A DNA stretch of 64,000 bases from Hymenobacter sp. BT188 (GTDB lineage Bacteria; Bacteroidota; Bacteroidia; Cytophagales; Hymenobacteraceae). Positions 16,303-24,790 of the stretch are shown here, one piece after another. The position numbers and the translations under genes are program-made. Position 1 is the stretch's first letter. The number at the start of each line of letters is the position of its first letter. The stretch spans positions 1 through 64,000 of the forward strand of contig NZ_JACSCW010000005.1 in the NCBI RefSeq assembly GCF_014333585.1, given 5' to 3'. Under the pieces are notes generated by a model that had not been told where the DNA came from, did no database searches, and saw nothing but the letters and a program-made list of their open reading frames with translations.

Positions 16303-18687
16303 ATGCTGGTAATTAAACGCGACGGCCGGCGCGAATCCGTGAAATTTGACAAAGTCACGGCGCGCATCGAGAAGCTCTGCTACGGGCTCAACATGGTGTA
16401 TGTCTCGCCGATTGAAGTGGCCAAAAAGGTCATCGACGGGATTTATGACGGCGTTACGACCATTGAGCTTGACAACCTGGCGGCCGAAACGGCGGCTTCG
16501 CTCACCACCAAGCACCCCGACTACGCTATTCTGGCGGCCCGCATTGCCGTGAGCAACCTGCATAAGGTGACCTCTAAGTCGTTCAGCAGCACCATGAAGC
16601 GGCTGTACACCTACGAGGACCCCAAGACGGGCGAAAACGCTTCGCTCATTGCCAAAGACGTGTGGGAAGTTATCCACAAGCACGCGGCGACCCTCGACTC
16701 AGCTATCCTCTACGACCGCGACTACAGCTACGACTACTTCGGGTTCAAAACCCTGGAGCGCTCCTACCTGCTGCGTATGGATGGCAAAGTAGTAGAGCGG
16801 CCCCAGCACATGCTCATGCGTGTGGCCATCGGGATTCACAAGGACGATATTGAATCGGCTATTGAGACGTATGAGCTGATGTCGGAGCGCTGGTTTACCC
16901 ACGCTACCCCTACCCTGTTCAACGCCGGCTCACCGAAGCCGCAGTTGTCGTCGTGCTTCCTGCTCACTATGAAGGACGACTCCATCACGGGCATTTATGA
17001 CACGCTGAAAAACTGCGCTCAGATTTCGCAGTCGGCGGGCGGTATTGGCTTGAGCATTCATAACGTGCGCGCTACGGGCTCTTACATCAAGGGCACCAAC
17101 GGCACTTCCAACGGCATCATCCCGATGCTGAAGGTGTTCAACGACACGGCCCGCTACGTGGACCAGGGCGGTGGCAAGCGCAAAGGCGCCTTCGCTATCT
17201 ACATCGAGCCCTGGCACGCCGATATCTTCGACTTCCTGGATTTGAAGAAAAACCACGGCAAGGAAGAAAACCGCGCCCGCGACCTGTTCTACGCTCTCTG
17301 GACGCCCGACTTGTTCATGAAGCGCGTGGAGGATAATGGCGACTGGACCCTGATGTGCCCCAACGAGTGCCCCGGCCTCGGCGACACCTGGGGCGAGGAC
17401 TTCGAGCGTCTTTATAAAAAATACGAGAAGGAAGGCCGCGGCCGCAAGACCATCAAGGCGCAAGAGCTGTGGTTTGCCATCCTGGAAAGCCAGACCGAGA
17501 CCGGCACGCCCTACATGCTGTTCAAGGACGCGGCCAACCGCAAGTCGAACCAGCAGAACCTGGGCACCATCAAGTCGTCGAACCTGTGCACCGAGATTAT
17601 GGAGTACACCGACGAGCACGAAATTGCGGTCTGCAACCTAGCTTCGCTGGCCTTGCCACGCTTCGTGAAGGAAGGCGAGCAGAAGGGCCAGATGGTGTTC
17701 GACCACCAGAAGCTGTATGATGTAACCTACCATGCTACCAAGAACCTGAACAAGGTTATTGACATCAACTATTACCCCGTGCCCGAGGCCGAGCGCTCCA
17801 ACCGCCGCCACCGCCCCATCGGGCTGGGCGTGCAAGGGCTGGCCGATACGTTTATTGCCCTGCGCATGCCTTTCGAGAGCGACGAAGCCACGGGCCTGAA
17901 CAAGGACATCTTCGAGACCATCTACTTCGCGGCTTGCACGGCTTCCATGGATTTGGCCAAGAAAAATGGCCCCTACGAAACCTTCGCCGGCTCGCCCATG
18001 AGCCAGGGCAAGTTTCAGTTCGACCTCTGGAACGTGACGCCCGACTCGGGCCGTTGGGATTGGGAAACGCTGCGCGCTCAGGTAATAGAGCACGGCATGC
18101 GCAACTCCCTGCTGGTGGCGCCCATGCCCACGGCCAGCACCGCCCAGATTCTCGGCAACAACGAGTCGTTTGAGCCTTACACCTCCAACATCTACGTGCG
18201 GCGCGTGCTGAGCGGAGAGTTTATGGTGGTAAACAAGCACTTGCTCAAGGACCTCATCAAACTCGGCATCTGGAACGAGCAGATGAAGAACGAAATCATT
18301 GCCGCCAACGGCTCGGTGCAGAACATCGCCCGCATCCCGCAGCACATCAAAGACCTGTATAAGACGGTGTGGGAAATCTCCCAGCGCCGCATTATCGATA
18401 TGTCGGCCGACCGGGGGGCATTTATTTGCCAGAGCCAGAGCCTGAACCTGCACGTGATGAACGTGAACTTCGGCAAGCTCACCAGCATGCACTTCCACAG
18501 CTGGAAGAAGGGCCTCAAAACCGGCATGTACTACCTGCGCACGAAAGCCGCCGCCGACGCCATCAAGTTCACGGTGCAGAAACAAGCCGCCGAGACTCTG
18601 GAGCCGCTGAACGTAGCCGCCCAGAATGCTTCGGACATGGCTTGCTCGCTGGATAATCCAGACGCTTGCGAGGCTTGCGGTTCGTAA
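16303..18687 (+). CDS. nrdA: Class Ia ribonucleotide reductase, large subunit
   Basis: Catalytic R1 subunit of 794 residues. The N-terminal ATP-cone (about 1-90, MLVIKRDGRRESVKFDKV) provides allosteric activity control. Active-site landmarks include LSSCFLL, NLCTEIMEYT and the PTASTAQILGNNESFEPYTSNIYVRR loop. The C-terminal redox pair is CEACGS. Reduces ribonucleoside diphosphates with NrdB. Length is normal. An ATG at 16303 opens directly with the cone domain. A GGGGGGC heptamer lies near the 3' end (18413). Closed by a strong terminator. Confidence 0.97.
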   Translation: MLVIKRDGRRESVKFDKVTARIEKLCYGLNMVYVSPIEVAKKVIDGIYDGVTTIELDNLAAETAASLTTKHPDYAILAARIAVSNLHKVTSKSFSSTMKRLYTYEDPKTGENASLIAKDVWEVIHKHAATLDSAILYDRDYSYDYFGFKTLERSYLLRMDGKVVERPQHMLMRVAIGIHKDDIESAIETYELMSERWFTHATPTLFNAGSPKPQLSSCFLLTMKDDSITGIYDTLKNCAQISQSAGGIGLSIHNVRATGSYIKGTNGTSNGIIPMLKVFNDTARYVDQGGGKRKGAFAIYIEPWHADIFDFLDLKKNHGKEENRARDLFYALWTPDLFMKRVEDNGDWTLMCPNECPGLGDTWGEDFERLYKKYEKEGRGRKTIKAQELWFAILESQTETGTPYMLFKDAANRKSNQQNLGTIKSSNLCTEIMEYTDEHEIAVCNLASLALPRFVKEGEQKGQMVFDHQKLYDVTYHATKNLNKVIDINYYPVPEAERSNRRHRPIGLGVQGLADTFIALRMPFESDEATGLNKDIFETIYFAACTASMDLAKKNGPYETFAGSPMSQGKFQFDLWNVTPDSGRWDWETLRAQVIEHGMRNSLLVAPMPTASTAQILGNNESFEPYTSNIYVRRVLSGEFMVVNKHLLKDLIKLGIWNEQMKNEIIAANGSVQNIARIPQHIKDLYKTVWEISQRRIIDMSADRGAFICQSQSLNLHVMNVNFGKLTSMHFHSWKKGLKTGMYYLRTKAAADAIKFTVQKQAAETLEPLNVAAQNASDMACSLDNPDACEACGS

Positions 18688-18695
18688 TCTAAAAG

Positions 18696-18727
18696 AATGG
18701 GCAGGGAGTATTTCCCTGCCCATTTTT
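18696..18727 (+). terminator. Terminator after nrdA
   Basis: Perfect 12-bp stem AATGGGCAGGGA / TCCCTGCCCATT with a 5-base loop followed by a T-run, nine bases after the nrdA stop codon. Confidence 0.9.
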
Positions 18728-18813
18728 ATATCAGCACTAAAACCCGGAACATGAGACCATAGCCCCTAGAGTCACAGCAAAAGTGGTGTCCTGTGACTTA
18801 GAAGCGACTAAAC

Positions 18814-18843
18814 AAAAAAGAGGTACCGTTGGCGCGGTACCTC
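18814..18843 (-). terminator. Minus-strand terminator-like hairpin without an upstream gene
   Basis: Stem GAGGTACCG / CGGTACCTC (18820-18843) followed, on the minus strand only, by six T residues. On the plus strand no T-run follows. There is no annotated minus-strand gene that would end here, so it either terminates an unannotated transcript or is a structural element in the leader of the gene at 18895. A second hairpin, AGTCACAG / CTGTGACT, lies at about 18769-18798. Confidence 0.45.
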
Positions 18844-18894
18844 TCATTGGGAGGAGCGAGACGCCCCGATTTTCCAAACTAAATCCTGTGTCCT

Positions 18895-19083
18895 ATGGCC
18901 GTTACAAAGCGGGGAAACAGTTCTAAGTTTGGTAAGAAATTTTCCTTTCGCGACATCTGCTCCAATCTGATTATTGGACTAGGAGTAGTAAGCGCATTAG
19001 GAAGAGCTTTTGATGCATGGGAGCCTTTGCTAGGCTCTTATGTTCAGGCGTTTCTTGCCTTACTCAACAGCTGGTTTCTGTAG
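18895..19083 (+). CDS. Small membrane-associated hypothetical protein
   Basis: Protein of 62 residues with a basic N-terminus (MAVTKRGNSSKFGKKFSFR) and a hydrophobic stretch (NLIIGLGVVSALGRAF) plus a hydrophobic C-terminus (VQAFLALLNSWFL). It looks like a small inner-membrane protein with one or two spanning segments. Not assigned to a family. It is followed by its own 14-bp hairpin, which supports transcription as a unit. Confidence 0.55.
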   Translation: MAVTKRGNSSKFGKKFSFRDICSNLIIGLGVVSALGRAFDAWEPLLGSYVQAFLALLNSWFL

Positions 19084-19101
19084 ATAGTTATGAACTAGTA
19101 T

Positions 19102-19135
19102 GAAGAAGCTAGAACGGGAGTGTTCTAGCTTCTTC
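19102..19135 (+). terminator. Hairpin terminator after the 62-residue gene
   Basis: Perfect 14-bp stem GAAGAAGCTAGAAC / GTTCTAGCTTCTTC with a 6-base loop, followed by CTTGTTT. Confidence 0.7.
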
Positions 19136-19180
19136 CTTGTTTAAAGTAAGTTCGAAATACAGATTAATAGCAAACATTTG

Positions 19181-19200
19181 CTTCTGTAAATTTACAGAAG
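19181..19200. promoter_or_regulatory. Perfect 20-bp palindrome, candidate operator
   Basis: CTTCTGTAAATTTACAGAAG is an exact inverted repeat without a spacer. It lies about 210 bases upstream of the DUF433/DUF5615 pair. It is a plausible binding site for a dimeric regulator, but there is no direct evidence for which one. Confidence 0.4.
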
Positions 19201-19412
19201 ACGCTTAGCTTAGCTTAGAAGCCGTTTTGCAACGGATGAAAATCAGCGAAAGTGGCGACAAACTAGTGTTTTTTGTATGGCAAATTATACCATCTCCCAC
19301 TAGCGCGAGCTTGTAGCTCGTGACCAGCTTTGAAGTGGAGGCTGTACTCCACTTGTCCCATCAGCAGCAAGTTGGAACCGCGCCTCTTTCAGAAATTCCG
19401 TACTTTGGTTCT

Positions 19413-19646
19413 ATGGCTGATTTACTTTCCCGCATCACTGTCAACCCCACTATCTGCCATGGGCAGCCCACCGTACGCGGGTTGCGCTATCCAGTGCAAA
19501 ACATCCTGGAACTGCTGGCTTCGGGCATGACGGACGCCGAAATATTGGCTGACTATGAAGACCTAGAAGTAGAGGACTTGCGCGCTTGCCAAGCCTACGC
19601 CGCGGAACTACTAAAAACCAAGACCTTCTACCGGATGGCTTCTTAA
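19413..19646 (+). CDS. DUF433 antitoxin-like protein
   Basis: Protein of 77 residues, start chosen at the ATG at 19413 because the upstream extension to 19320 has no family similarity. The DUF433 signature is clear: ITVNPTICHGQPTVRGLRYPV, then LELLASGMTDAEILADYEDLEVEDLRACQAYA. DUF433 proteins are small winged-helix-like proteins that act as antitoxins in VapBC-like modules. The stop codon TAA shares its last A with the start ATG of the DUF5615 gene, showing translational coupling. Probably represses its own operon. Confidence 0.88.
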   Translation: MADLLSRITVNPTICHGQPTVRGLRYPVQNILELLASGMTDAEILADYEDLEVEDLRACQAYAAELLKTKTFYRMAS

Positions 19647-20017
19647 TGGCGGCGTCGCTGATTAAGATACTGGTAGATGCGCAGTTGCCTAAGCATCTGG
19701 CACGTTGGCTTGCCCACGAAGCCGGTTTCGACGCGCTACATACGCTCGATCTGCCGGAAGCCAACCACACCCCCGACGATGGCATCAATGAGCTGTCAGT
19801 GCGTGAGAGTCGCATTGTGATTACCAAGGATGCTGACTTTGTGAATAGCTTTATTCTGCATAGTCGCCCTTACAAGCTACTGCTGGTTTCTACGGGCAAC
19901 ATCAGCACCAATGAGCTAGTGGAGCTATTTCGCCGGTATCTACCGGAGCTAACGAAGGCATTGCAATGGCATAGCTACCTGGAGTTGTCGCGGGAGCAGT
20001 TAGTGATTCACCGATAA
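19646..20017 (+). CDS. DUF5615 PIN-like toxin
   Basis: Protein of 123 residues beginning MAASLIKILVDAQLPKHLARWL. DUF5615 is a PIN-like nuclease fold. The expected acidic residues are visible: D in ILVDAQLP, the D in TPDDGINE and the pair in ITKDADFVN. Its start overlaps the DUF433 stop by one base, the classic antitoxin-then-toxin arrangement. Likely an RNase kept silent by the DUF433 partner; activity has to be inferred from the family. Confidence 0.88.
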   Translation: MAASLIKILVDAQLPKHLARWLAHEAGFDALHTLDLPEANHTPDDGINELSVRESRIVITKDADFVNSFILHSRPYKLLLVSTGNISTNELVELFRRYLPELTKALQWHSYLELSREQLVIHR

Positions 20018-20075
20018 TCATTAGCAGCCGCGGTTTCAACTTACGTACAGCAAGACGTACATCTTCCTGCTACTT

Positions 20076-20759
20076 ATGAAACCTCGGGTAATCTGCCACA
20101 TGATGTGTTCCCTGGACGGGCGCACCATTCTCAGCCGCTGGGGCGACTCGCCCAACACCAAGGAGTACGAAACGACGGCTGCCACCTTCGAGGCCCAGGC
20201 CTGGCTGTGCGGGCGCGTGACCATGGAAAAGGACTTCACCCACGGCCTGGCCCCCGACCTGAAGCCCGTAGCCTCCCCCCTGCCCCGCACCGATTTCGTG
20301 GCCGCGCACGGGGCCGAGTCGTTTGCCGTCGCCGTCGATGCCCACGGAAAGCTAGGTTGGGAATCGTCCGCCATCGACGACGACCACATCATCAGCATCC
20401 TCACCGAGCAGGTAAGCGACGAATACCTGGCGTACCTGCGCGCGAAAGGCGTGTCGTACCTGTTCGGTGGCGCCCAGGAAATCGACTTTGCACTGGTCCT
20501 GCGCAAGCTGGGCGAGCTATTCCCCATTCAGACCATCCTGCTGGAAGGGGGCGGGCACTTGAACGGCTCCCTGCTCAAAGCCGGTCTGATTGATGAGCTA
20601 AGCCTGCTGCATTACCCCGTGGTGGATGGCGCGCCCACCTCGCCCACCATCTTCGAGCAAGGCGATGCGCCGGGCCCCGCCACGCCCTTCAAGCTCCTAA
20701 GCGCCGAGCAGCGCCCCGACGGGATTCTGTGGCTGCGCTACGAAGCAGGAGCAGCGTAA
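20076..20759 (+). CDS. RibD C-terminal domain (dihydrofolate reductase-like) protein
   Basis: Reductase-like protein of 227 residues. The single RibD_C domain starts with MKPRVICHMMCSLDGRT, followed by the region WLCGRVTMEKDF and the nucleotide-binding strand ILLEGGGHLNGSLL. The equivalent domain of RibD reduces the ribosyl side chain in riboflavin synthesis, but no deaminase domain or rib genes are present here. Probably an NADPH-dependent reductase of unknown substrate. Its GC-richer codon use stands out slightly from the preceding TA pair. Confidence 0.85.
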   Translation: MKPRVICHMMCSLDGRTILSRWGDSPNTKEYETTAATFEAQAWLCGRVTMEKDFTHGLAPDLKPVASPLPRTDFVAAHGAESFAVAVDAHGKLGWESSAIDDDHIISILTEQVSDEYLAYLRAKGVSYLFGGAQEIDFALVLRKLGELFPIQTILLEGGGHLNGSLLKAGLIDELSLLHYPVVDGAPTSPTIFEQGDAPGPATPFKLLSAEQRPDGILWLRYEAGAA

Positions 20760-20760
20760 G

Positions 20761-20804
20761 AAAAAGCCCCCCACGGAGCCGGTTGGCAGCGTGGGGGGCT
20801 TTTT
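20761..20804 (+). terminator. GCCCCCC-stem terminator
   Basis: Stem GCCCCCCACG (20766-20775) with CGTGGGGGGC (20790-20799), A-run before and T-run after, starting one base after the RibD_C gene. Confidence 0.92.
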
Positions 20805-20830
20805 CTTTTCAAACTCTTGTCACTCCTGCC

Positions 20831-21027
20831 CGTCATGCAGAGCAACGCGAAGCCTCTCGCGTGTTTAGTGTGAGCACTAATCAAATTGAACGTCATGCTG
20901 AGCTTGTCGAAGCATCTCTCCCGCTTCGTTGAGGTTACTAACCAGTAGAGATGCTTCGACAAGCTCAGCATGACAATTAGTGTGGCAACATCAGCATGCG
21001 AGAGGCTTCGCGTTGCTCTGCATGACG
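20831..21027. repeat. Nested REP-like inverted repeats, copy B
   Basis: The outer repeat has perfect 30-bp arms beginning CGTCATGCAGAGCAACGCGA. Inside it sits a second inverted repeat (20892-20974) with perfect 28-bp arms beginning GTCATGCTGAGCTTGTCGAA. Both belong to the same family as copies A, C and D but each has its own arm sequence, and each is internally perfect. This looks like one element inserted into another. It fills most of the gap between the convergent RibD_C and oxidoreductase genes. Confidence 0.9.
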
Positions 21028-21069
21028 TTCTTTTTGGTGCTGGATGAAGCCCACTTTCTGGCCTCTCTA

Positions 21070-22521
21070 TTAGCTGCCCAGCTTCCAGCCGGCGCGGTAG
21101 TCGCGCTTCACGAATTGGTTGACCTCGTCGAAGTTGGTGATTTTGCGCTGCTGATTATCCCAGAGCAGCTCGATGCCGCGGCCGGGGTAGTCAAAGCCCT
21201 GGCCATTGGCTTTGGGGCGCTGGAGGTCGTAGCCGCGGATGGCGAGGTTGGCCATAAGCAGGGCTTCGGTGAGCGGGCCGGCCAGCTCGAAGGGCGAGCT
21301 GACGGTCTTTTTGCCGTGGCCGGCAATACAGGCTTCTACCCACTGGCCGTAGTGGCCGTCGGCGCCGCCGGGCACGCGCGCTATGGTCTGCTTCACCTTT
21401 ACTTCGTTGGTGCGGGAGGTGGGCAGCAGGCGCGGATCGGCGGAGTAGGTGCTGGCCATCATCTTGCCCTTGGTCCCGACGAAGAGCGTGCCGTTGCCAC
21501 CGTCGCCAAACAGTTCGTTGGGGCCTAGCTCGTCGGGGCGAGTAGGCTGGATGCCGCCGTCCATCCAGTGCACGGTAATATCCTGCTTGGTTTTGTTGGT
21601 TTTGGGAAAAGTCAGCGTGACGTGGCTGGAGGGCGGGCAGCTCTCGGGGAAGTAGCCGCGCTTGAACTCATCGACGTAGACGCTGCCCACGCTGGCCTGC
21701 ACGGCATTAGCGTATTGCAGGTTTAGGACGCGGAAGGGCGCTTCCAGCAGGTGGCAGCCCATGTCGCCGAGGGCGCCGGTGCCGTATTCCCACCAGCCGC
21801 GCCAGTTGAATGGCACCAGTTTATCCACATAGTCGCGGTACGGGGCCGTGCCGAGCCAGAGGTCCCAATCAAGCTCCGGGGGCACGGTGCCTTTAGTCGT
21901 GGGCCAGGCAATGCCCTGGGGCCAGACGGGCCGGTCGGTCCAGCAGTACACGGTGTGAACGTCGCCGATAATGTCGGCATCGTACCACTCCTGGAGCTGG
22001 CGCACGCCGTCGTTGGAGGCGCCCTGGTTGCCCATCTGCGTTACTACTTTGTAGCGTTTGGCCGCTTCGGTGAGTACGCGGGCCTCATGGATGTCGTGGG
22101 TGAGTGGTTTTTGCACGTACACGTGCTTACCCAGCTGCATAGCTGCCAGCGTCACGACGGCGTGGTTATGGTCGGGTGTGGCGATGGACACGGCGTCGAT
22201 CTTCTTCGCTTCCTTATCCAGCATCCGGCGCCAGTCTTTGTAGTAAGTAGCCTGCGGATAGGCTTTGCGGGCGTTGGCCGCGCGGCGGTCGTCTACGTCG
22301 CAGAGGTAGCCGATGCGGGCTTTACCGCTTTTGACAAACATGGCCAGATCACTCTCGCCCTTACCGCCAACGCCGACACCGGCAATTACCAGCTGGTCGC
22401 TGGGGGCGGTGTAGCCCTTGCCGCCCAGCACGAAGCGCGGCACGATCATGATACCGGCGGCAGCGACGGCGCTGTGCTTGATAAACTCGCGCCGGGATGG
22501 CGACTCGGGGATCTGGCTCAT
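21070..22521 (-). CDS. Tat-exported Gfo/Idh/MocA-family oxidoreductase
   Basis: Oxidoreductase of 483 residues. The ATG at 22521 is chosen over an upstream start at 22569 because it begins with a twin-arginine signal (MSQIPESPSRREFIKHSAVAAAG). The Rossmann motif is VIAGVGVGGKGESD; the family EKP motif appears as VQKPL, with catalytic-region histidines in HNHAVV. The C-terminal domain includes WWEYGTGALGDMGCHLLE. Export through Tat implies folding with bound NAD(P) before secretion. Proteins of this kind often act on sugars; no sugar operon is adjacent. Confidence 0.9.
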   Translation of the reverse strand: MSQIPESPSRREFIKHSAVAAAGIMIVPRFVLGGKGYTAPSDQLVIAGVGVGGKGESDLAMFVKSGKARIGYLCDVDDRRAANARKAYPQATYYKDWRRMLDKEAKKIDAVSIATPDHNHAVVTLAAMQLGKHVYVQKPLTHDIHEARVLTEAAKRYKVVTQMGNQGASNDGVRQLQEWYDADIIGDVHTVYCWTDRPVWPQGIAWPTTKGTVPPELDWDLWLGTAPYRDYVDKLVPFNWRGWWEYGTGALGDMGCHLLEAPFRVLNLQYANAVQASVGSVYVDEFKRGYFPESCPPSSHVTLTFPKTNKTKQDITVHWMDGGIQPTRPDELGPNELFGDGGNGTLFVGTKGKMMASTYSADPRLLPTSRTNEVKVKQTIARVPGGADGHYGQWVEACIAGHGKKTVSSPFELAGPLTEALLMANLAIRGYDLQRPKANGQGFDYPGRGIELLWDNQQRKITNFDEVNQFVKRDYRAGWKLGS

Positions 22522-22714
22522 CGATACGTAGATTAAGTAAGGGTGGGTGGAAACGAGCCAGCCGAGCAAATTTGCCCCCCAGGCTCAGTCAATCGAGCGG
22601 GCATTCGCGGGCAAGGCCACGAACGAAAGATACAGGAATGTATGAATTTCGCGCGGTCTGGCGCTGACTTGATAATTGTGTAGGCAAGCGCTTTAGCGTA
22701 CAGGAGTACACGCA

Positions 22715-22744
22715 AAAACGCCCAACCTGTTGGCTGGGCGTTTT
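22715..22744 (-). terminator. Hairpin terminator after the ScyD-like gene
   Basis: Stem AACGCCCAACC / GGCTGGGCGTT with runs of A before and T after, between the 5' end of the oxidoreductase gene and the 3' end of the ScyD-like gene; most useful for the latter on the minus strand. Confidence 0.7.
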
Positions 22745-22783
22745 GCGCTTATAACAGTATCTATCACAAGTAATAAAGCACGT

Positions 22784-23779
22784 TTAAAACGTTACTCTGC
22801 GGATAGTGCCGTTGCCATTGCTTAGGACATAGTAGGTATTGCCGCTGATGCGCTCGATGTCGGTGGGGCGGTCGAGGCCGCCCAGCAGAACGGTGCCCGA
22901 TTCGTTGCGCACGGCGCCGGTATTGGGCTGGAAGCCTACGTTTGTTGGGGGCTGAAACACGAACTCGGCCAGCTGAGTCACTACGGGGGCCTTGTTGGCC
23001 GACAAGTCGATATCGGTGAGAGTGGTGAAGCCGGTGCGGTAGTCGCTCACGACGCCGCTGTTGCTTACCTGCATTATTTTGGCCGAACCGGCAGCGAAAG
23101 GAAAGCCCGTGAGTAGGCTCACTAGGAACCGGCTGCCATCGTGCACGATACCCGTGGGCACGGCTTGGGTCTGGGGCGTAATGTTGGGGAAGCGGGCAAA
23201 TACGCTCAGCGTTCCGTTGTTTTTATCCCGCCGGATGATAGCATTGGCGCCCGCGTCCGTGATGTACAGGCTGCCATCGGGCCCGAAGGTCATGTTGTAG
23301 AGATTGGAATCAATCGGGTCGGACAGATTCTGCGACAGCACAAACGTGCCGATATCCTCCGACGTCAGGCTGGAGGCCGGGCGCACCGGATCGCCGAGCC
23401 GGTAGCCCGATACATCGACGCGGTACAATTTGCCAGAATAGCCCCCCAGAATATACAGGATGCCATCCCGATAGAGCACGTGGCCAATACCCGTTACCTC
23501 CCCATCCGGCCGCAGATCAGACTGAAAACCAGTAAATACCGGATACACCTGCCCGGTGCCGGACACCACCGATACGCGGCCGTCGTTACCTCCTGTTCCC
23601 GATTCACTCACCCACACACGGCCGTTTGGCGCCACACTCATCCCAATCGGGTTCACCAGATCATCCGTTAGAATAGGTCGTTGAGAAGCCAGCAATCCAT
23701 CGAGGCCATCAATGTCGTTGCAGCCCGTAATGATGGTCATGATTATGGTTGCACTCAGGAAGTAACGTTTGTAATTCAT
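22784..23779 (-). CDS. ScyD/ScyE-family beta-propeller lipoprotein
   Basis: Lipoprotein of 331 residues with a lipobox ending in C20 (MTIITGC). The rest consists of NHL-like propeller repeats, recognisable as PIGMSVAPNGRVWVSESG, TGIGHVLYRDGILYIL, NMTFGPDGSLYITDAG, PTGIVHDGSRFLVS and DRPTDIERISGNTYYVLSNG. It matches the ScyD/ScyE family, named after cyanobacterial scytonemin clusters, but in Bacteroidota members occur singly and their role is unknown. No scytonemin genes are nearby. Confidence 0.85.
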   Translation of the reverse strand: MNYKRYFLSATIIMTIITGCNDIDGLDGLLASQRPILTDDLVNPIGMSVAPNGRVWVSESGTGGNDGRVSVVSGTGQVYPVFTGFQSDLRPDGEVTGIGHVLYRDGILYILGGYSGKLYRVDVSGYRLGDPVRPASSLTSEDIGTFVLSQNLSDPIDSNLYNMTFGPDGSLYITDAGANAIIRRDKNNGTLSVFARFPNITPQTQAVPTGIVHDGSRFLVSLLTGFPFAAGSAKIMQVSNSGVVSDYRTGFTTLTDIDLSANKAPVVTQLAEFVFQPPTNVGFQPNTGAVRNESGTVLLGGLDRPTDIERISGNTYYVLSNGNGTIRRVTF

Positions 23780-24117
23780 GGCAATTAGCTTTTGGAGTAA
23801 AAAAAGATAATATGATTATTTTAAATTAAATGGCTGATAATCAGCTTGCTGCACCTAATTAATAAAGATAAACCCAGATTTCATAGAATTTTTTCAATCC
23901 ATTTGGTGCTGGATTTTGCACCTGGTCCGTGCGCGCTACACACTAGTGCATTCTTTGTAGAAGCGTAGAAAAAAGCCCCCCAGTCGCTCAGCTCAACAGT
24001 ACCCAGACCGTCTGTATGCCAGCACCCAAACCTTACTGAAGCATCTGCTGCTGCGCGTCGAAGGCGTAACACCGAGCCTGCATCTTATGTAGCTTAGCTT
24101 ATGCTTCCCCTTGCCCC
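23780..24117. other. Intergenic region, no supported gene
   Basis: 338 bases between divergent genes. The part next to 23800-23880 is AT-rich and probably carries the promoter of the ScyD-like gene. A free AAAAAAGCCCCCCAG motif (heptamer 23975-23981) looks like the left arm of a terminator without its right arm. A minus-strand frame over 23881-24072 is not convincing. Confidence 0.5.
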
Positions 24118-24699
24118 ATGCACCCCATTGGTAAGAAAACGCCAGCGCCTTCCACTATTCGCCTAGGCTGGTACAATGCGGTGCCAAATGTGTTCTGGTC
24201 GGTGCTGAGCCTGACGCCAATCAGTGTGTTCTGCTACCAGCACATGGAGCAGCCGCGGCTGTATGGTCTGCTTATAGTCAGCCTTTTGGCTTTTGGAATA
24301 CCTGCTTCGGGGTTTCGGCACTTGCAGCTTAGCCGCACGCCTGCCGCCTACCGCAAGCTGGGTGTGCACGTGGTCAACCGCTTCACCCAGCACGGCGACT
24401 TTATTCACCGCCTGATTCGTCGGCAGTATCCGCAATACCAACGCGTACGCACCCACTCCAACAGGGCCGCGTTGGTGCGCGCAACCTCTCATCAGGAGCG
24501 ATTTCACCTGGTGTTATTTCTGTTTTTTCTGCTGACCAGCCTGTATGCCGCCGCGCAGGATTATGGGCGCTGGGCCTTGCTTATCGGGCTTACCAATGTG
24601 GTGTATAACCTCTATCTGACGTGGCTGCAGCAATATGTTCGGTTGCGACTTCGGCCTTCTACTGGCTATTCGGAAGAAGATTGTCAGGACATACGGTAA
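24118..24699 (+). CDS. Integral membrane protein, weakly like CrtO-type acyltransferases
   Basis: Protein of 193 residues with about four hydrophobic segments (near residues 20-40, 44-64, 135-152 and 158-178). The C-terminal pattern NVVYNLYLTWLQQYVRLRL resembles the NLYPIMLQRYNRLRL ending of the glycosyl-4,4'-diaponeurosporenoate acyltransferase family and related small membrane proteins. That similarity is weak and no carotenoid genes are nearby, so function is left open. Located 91 bases upstream of the M48 protease gene. Confidence 0.6.
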   Translation: MHPIGKKTPAPSTIRLGWYNAVPNVFWSVLSLTPISVFCYQHMEQPRLYGLLIVSLLAFGIPASGFRHLQLSRTPAAYRKLGVHVVNRFTQHGDFIHRLIRRQYPQYQRVRTHSNRAALVRATSHQERFHLVLFLFFLLTSLYAAAQDYGRWALLIGLTNVVYNLYLTWLQQYVRLRLRPSTGYSEEDCQDIR

Positions 24700-24790
24700 A
24701 TAAATTGCAATTATTATATATTACCTGAATTACTCCCTTCTGCTTTACGGCATACAGTAGCCGAATTAGTCCCCTCCTCCAGCTAAATCC

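Larger units (their letters stand above)
19084..19412. other. Intergenic region with hairpins and a 20-bp palindrome
   Basis: 329 bases without a gene. It contains a terminator hairpin (19102-19135), a perfect 20-bp palindrome (19181-19200), and two short hairpins, CGAGC/GCTCG near 19307 and AGTGGAG/CTCCACT near 19335, directly upstream of the DUF433 gene. Confidence 0.6.

Noticed and set aside
17638..18723. 361-codon minus-strand frame, and a second one at 16930-17619
   Set aside because: Antisense to nrdA, whose product is unmistakable. The translated sequences have the H/V/G-rich look of mirror frames.
24118..24699. Carotenoid biosynthesis acyltransferase
   Set aside because: Only the C-terminal pattern is similar, and no carotenoid gene lies nearby. 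Kept as an unassigned membrane protein.
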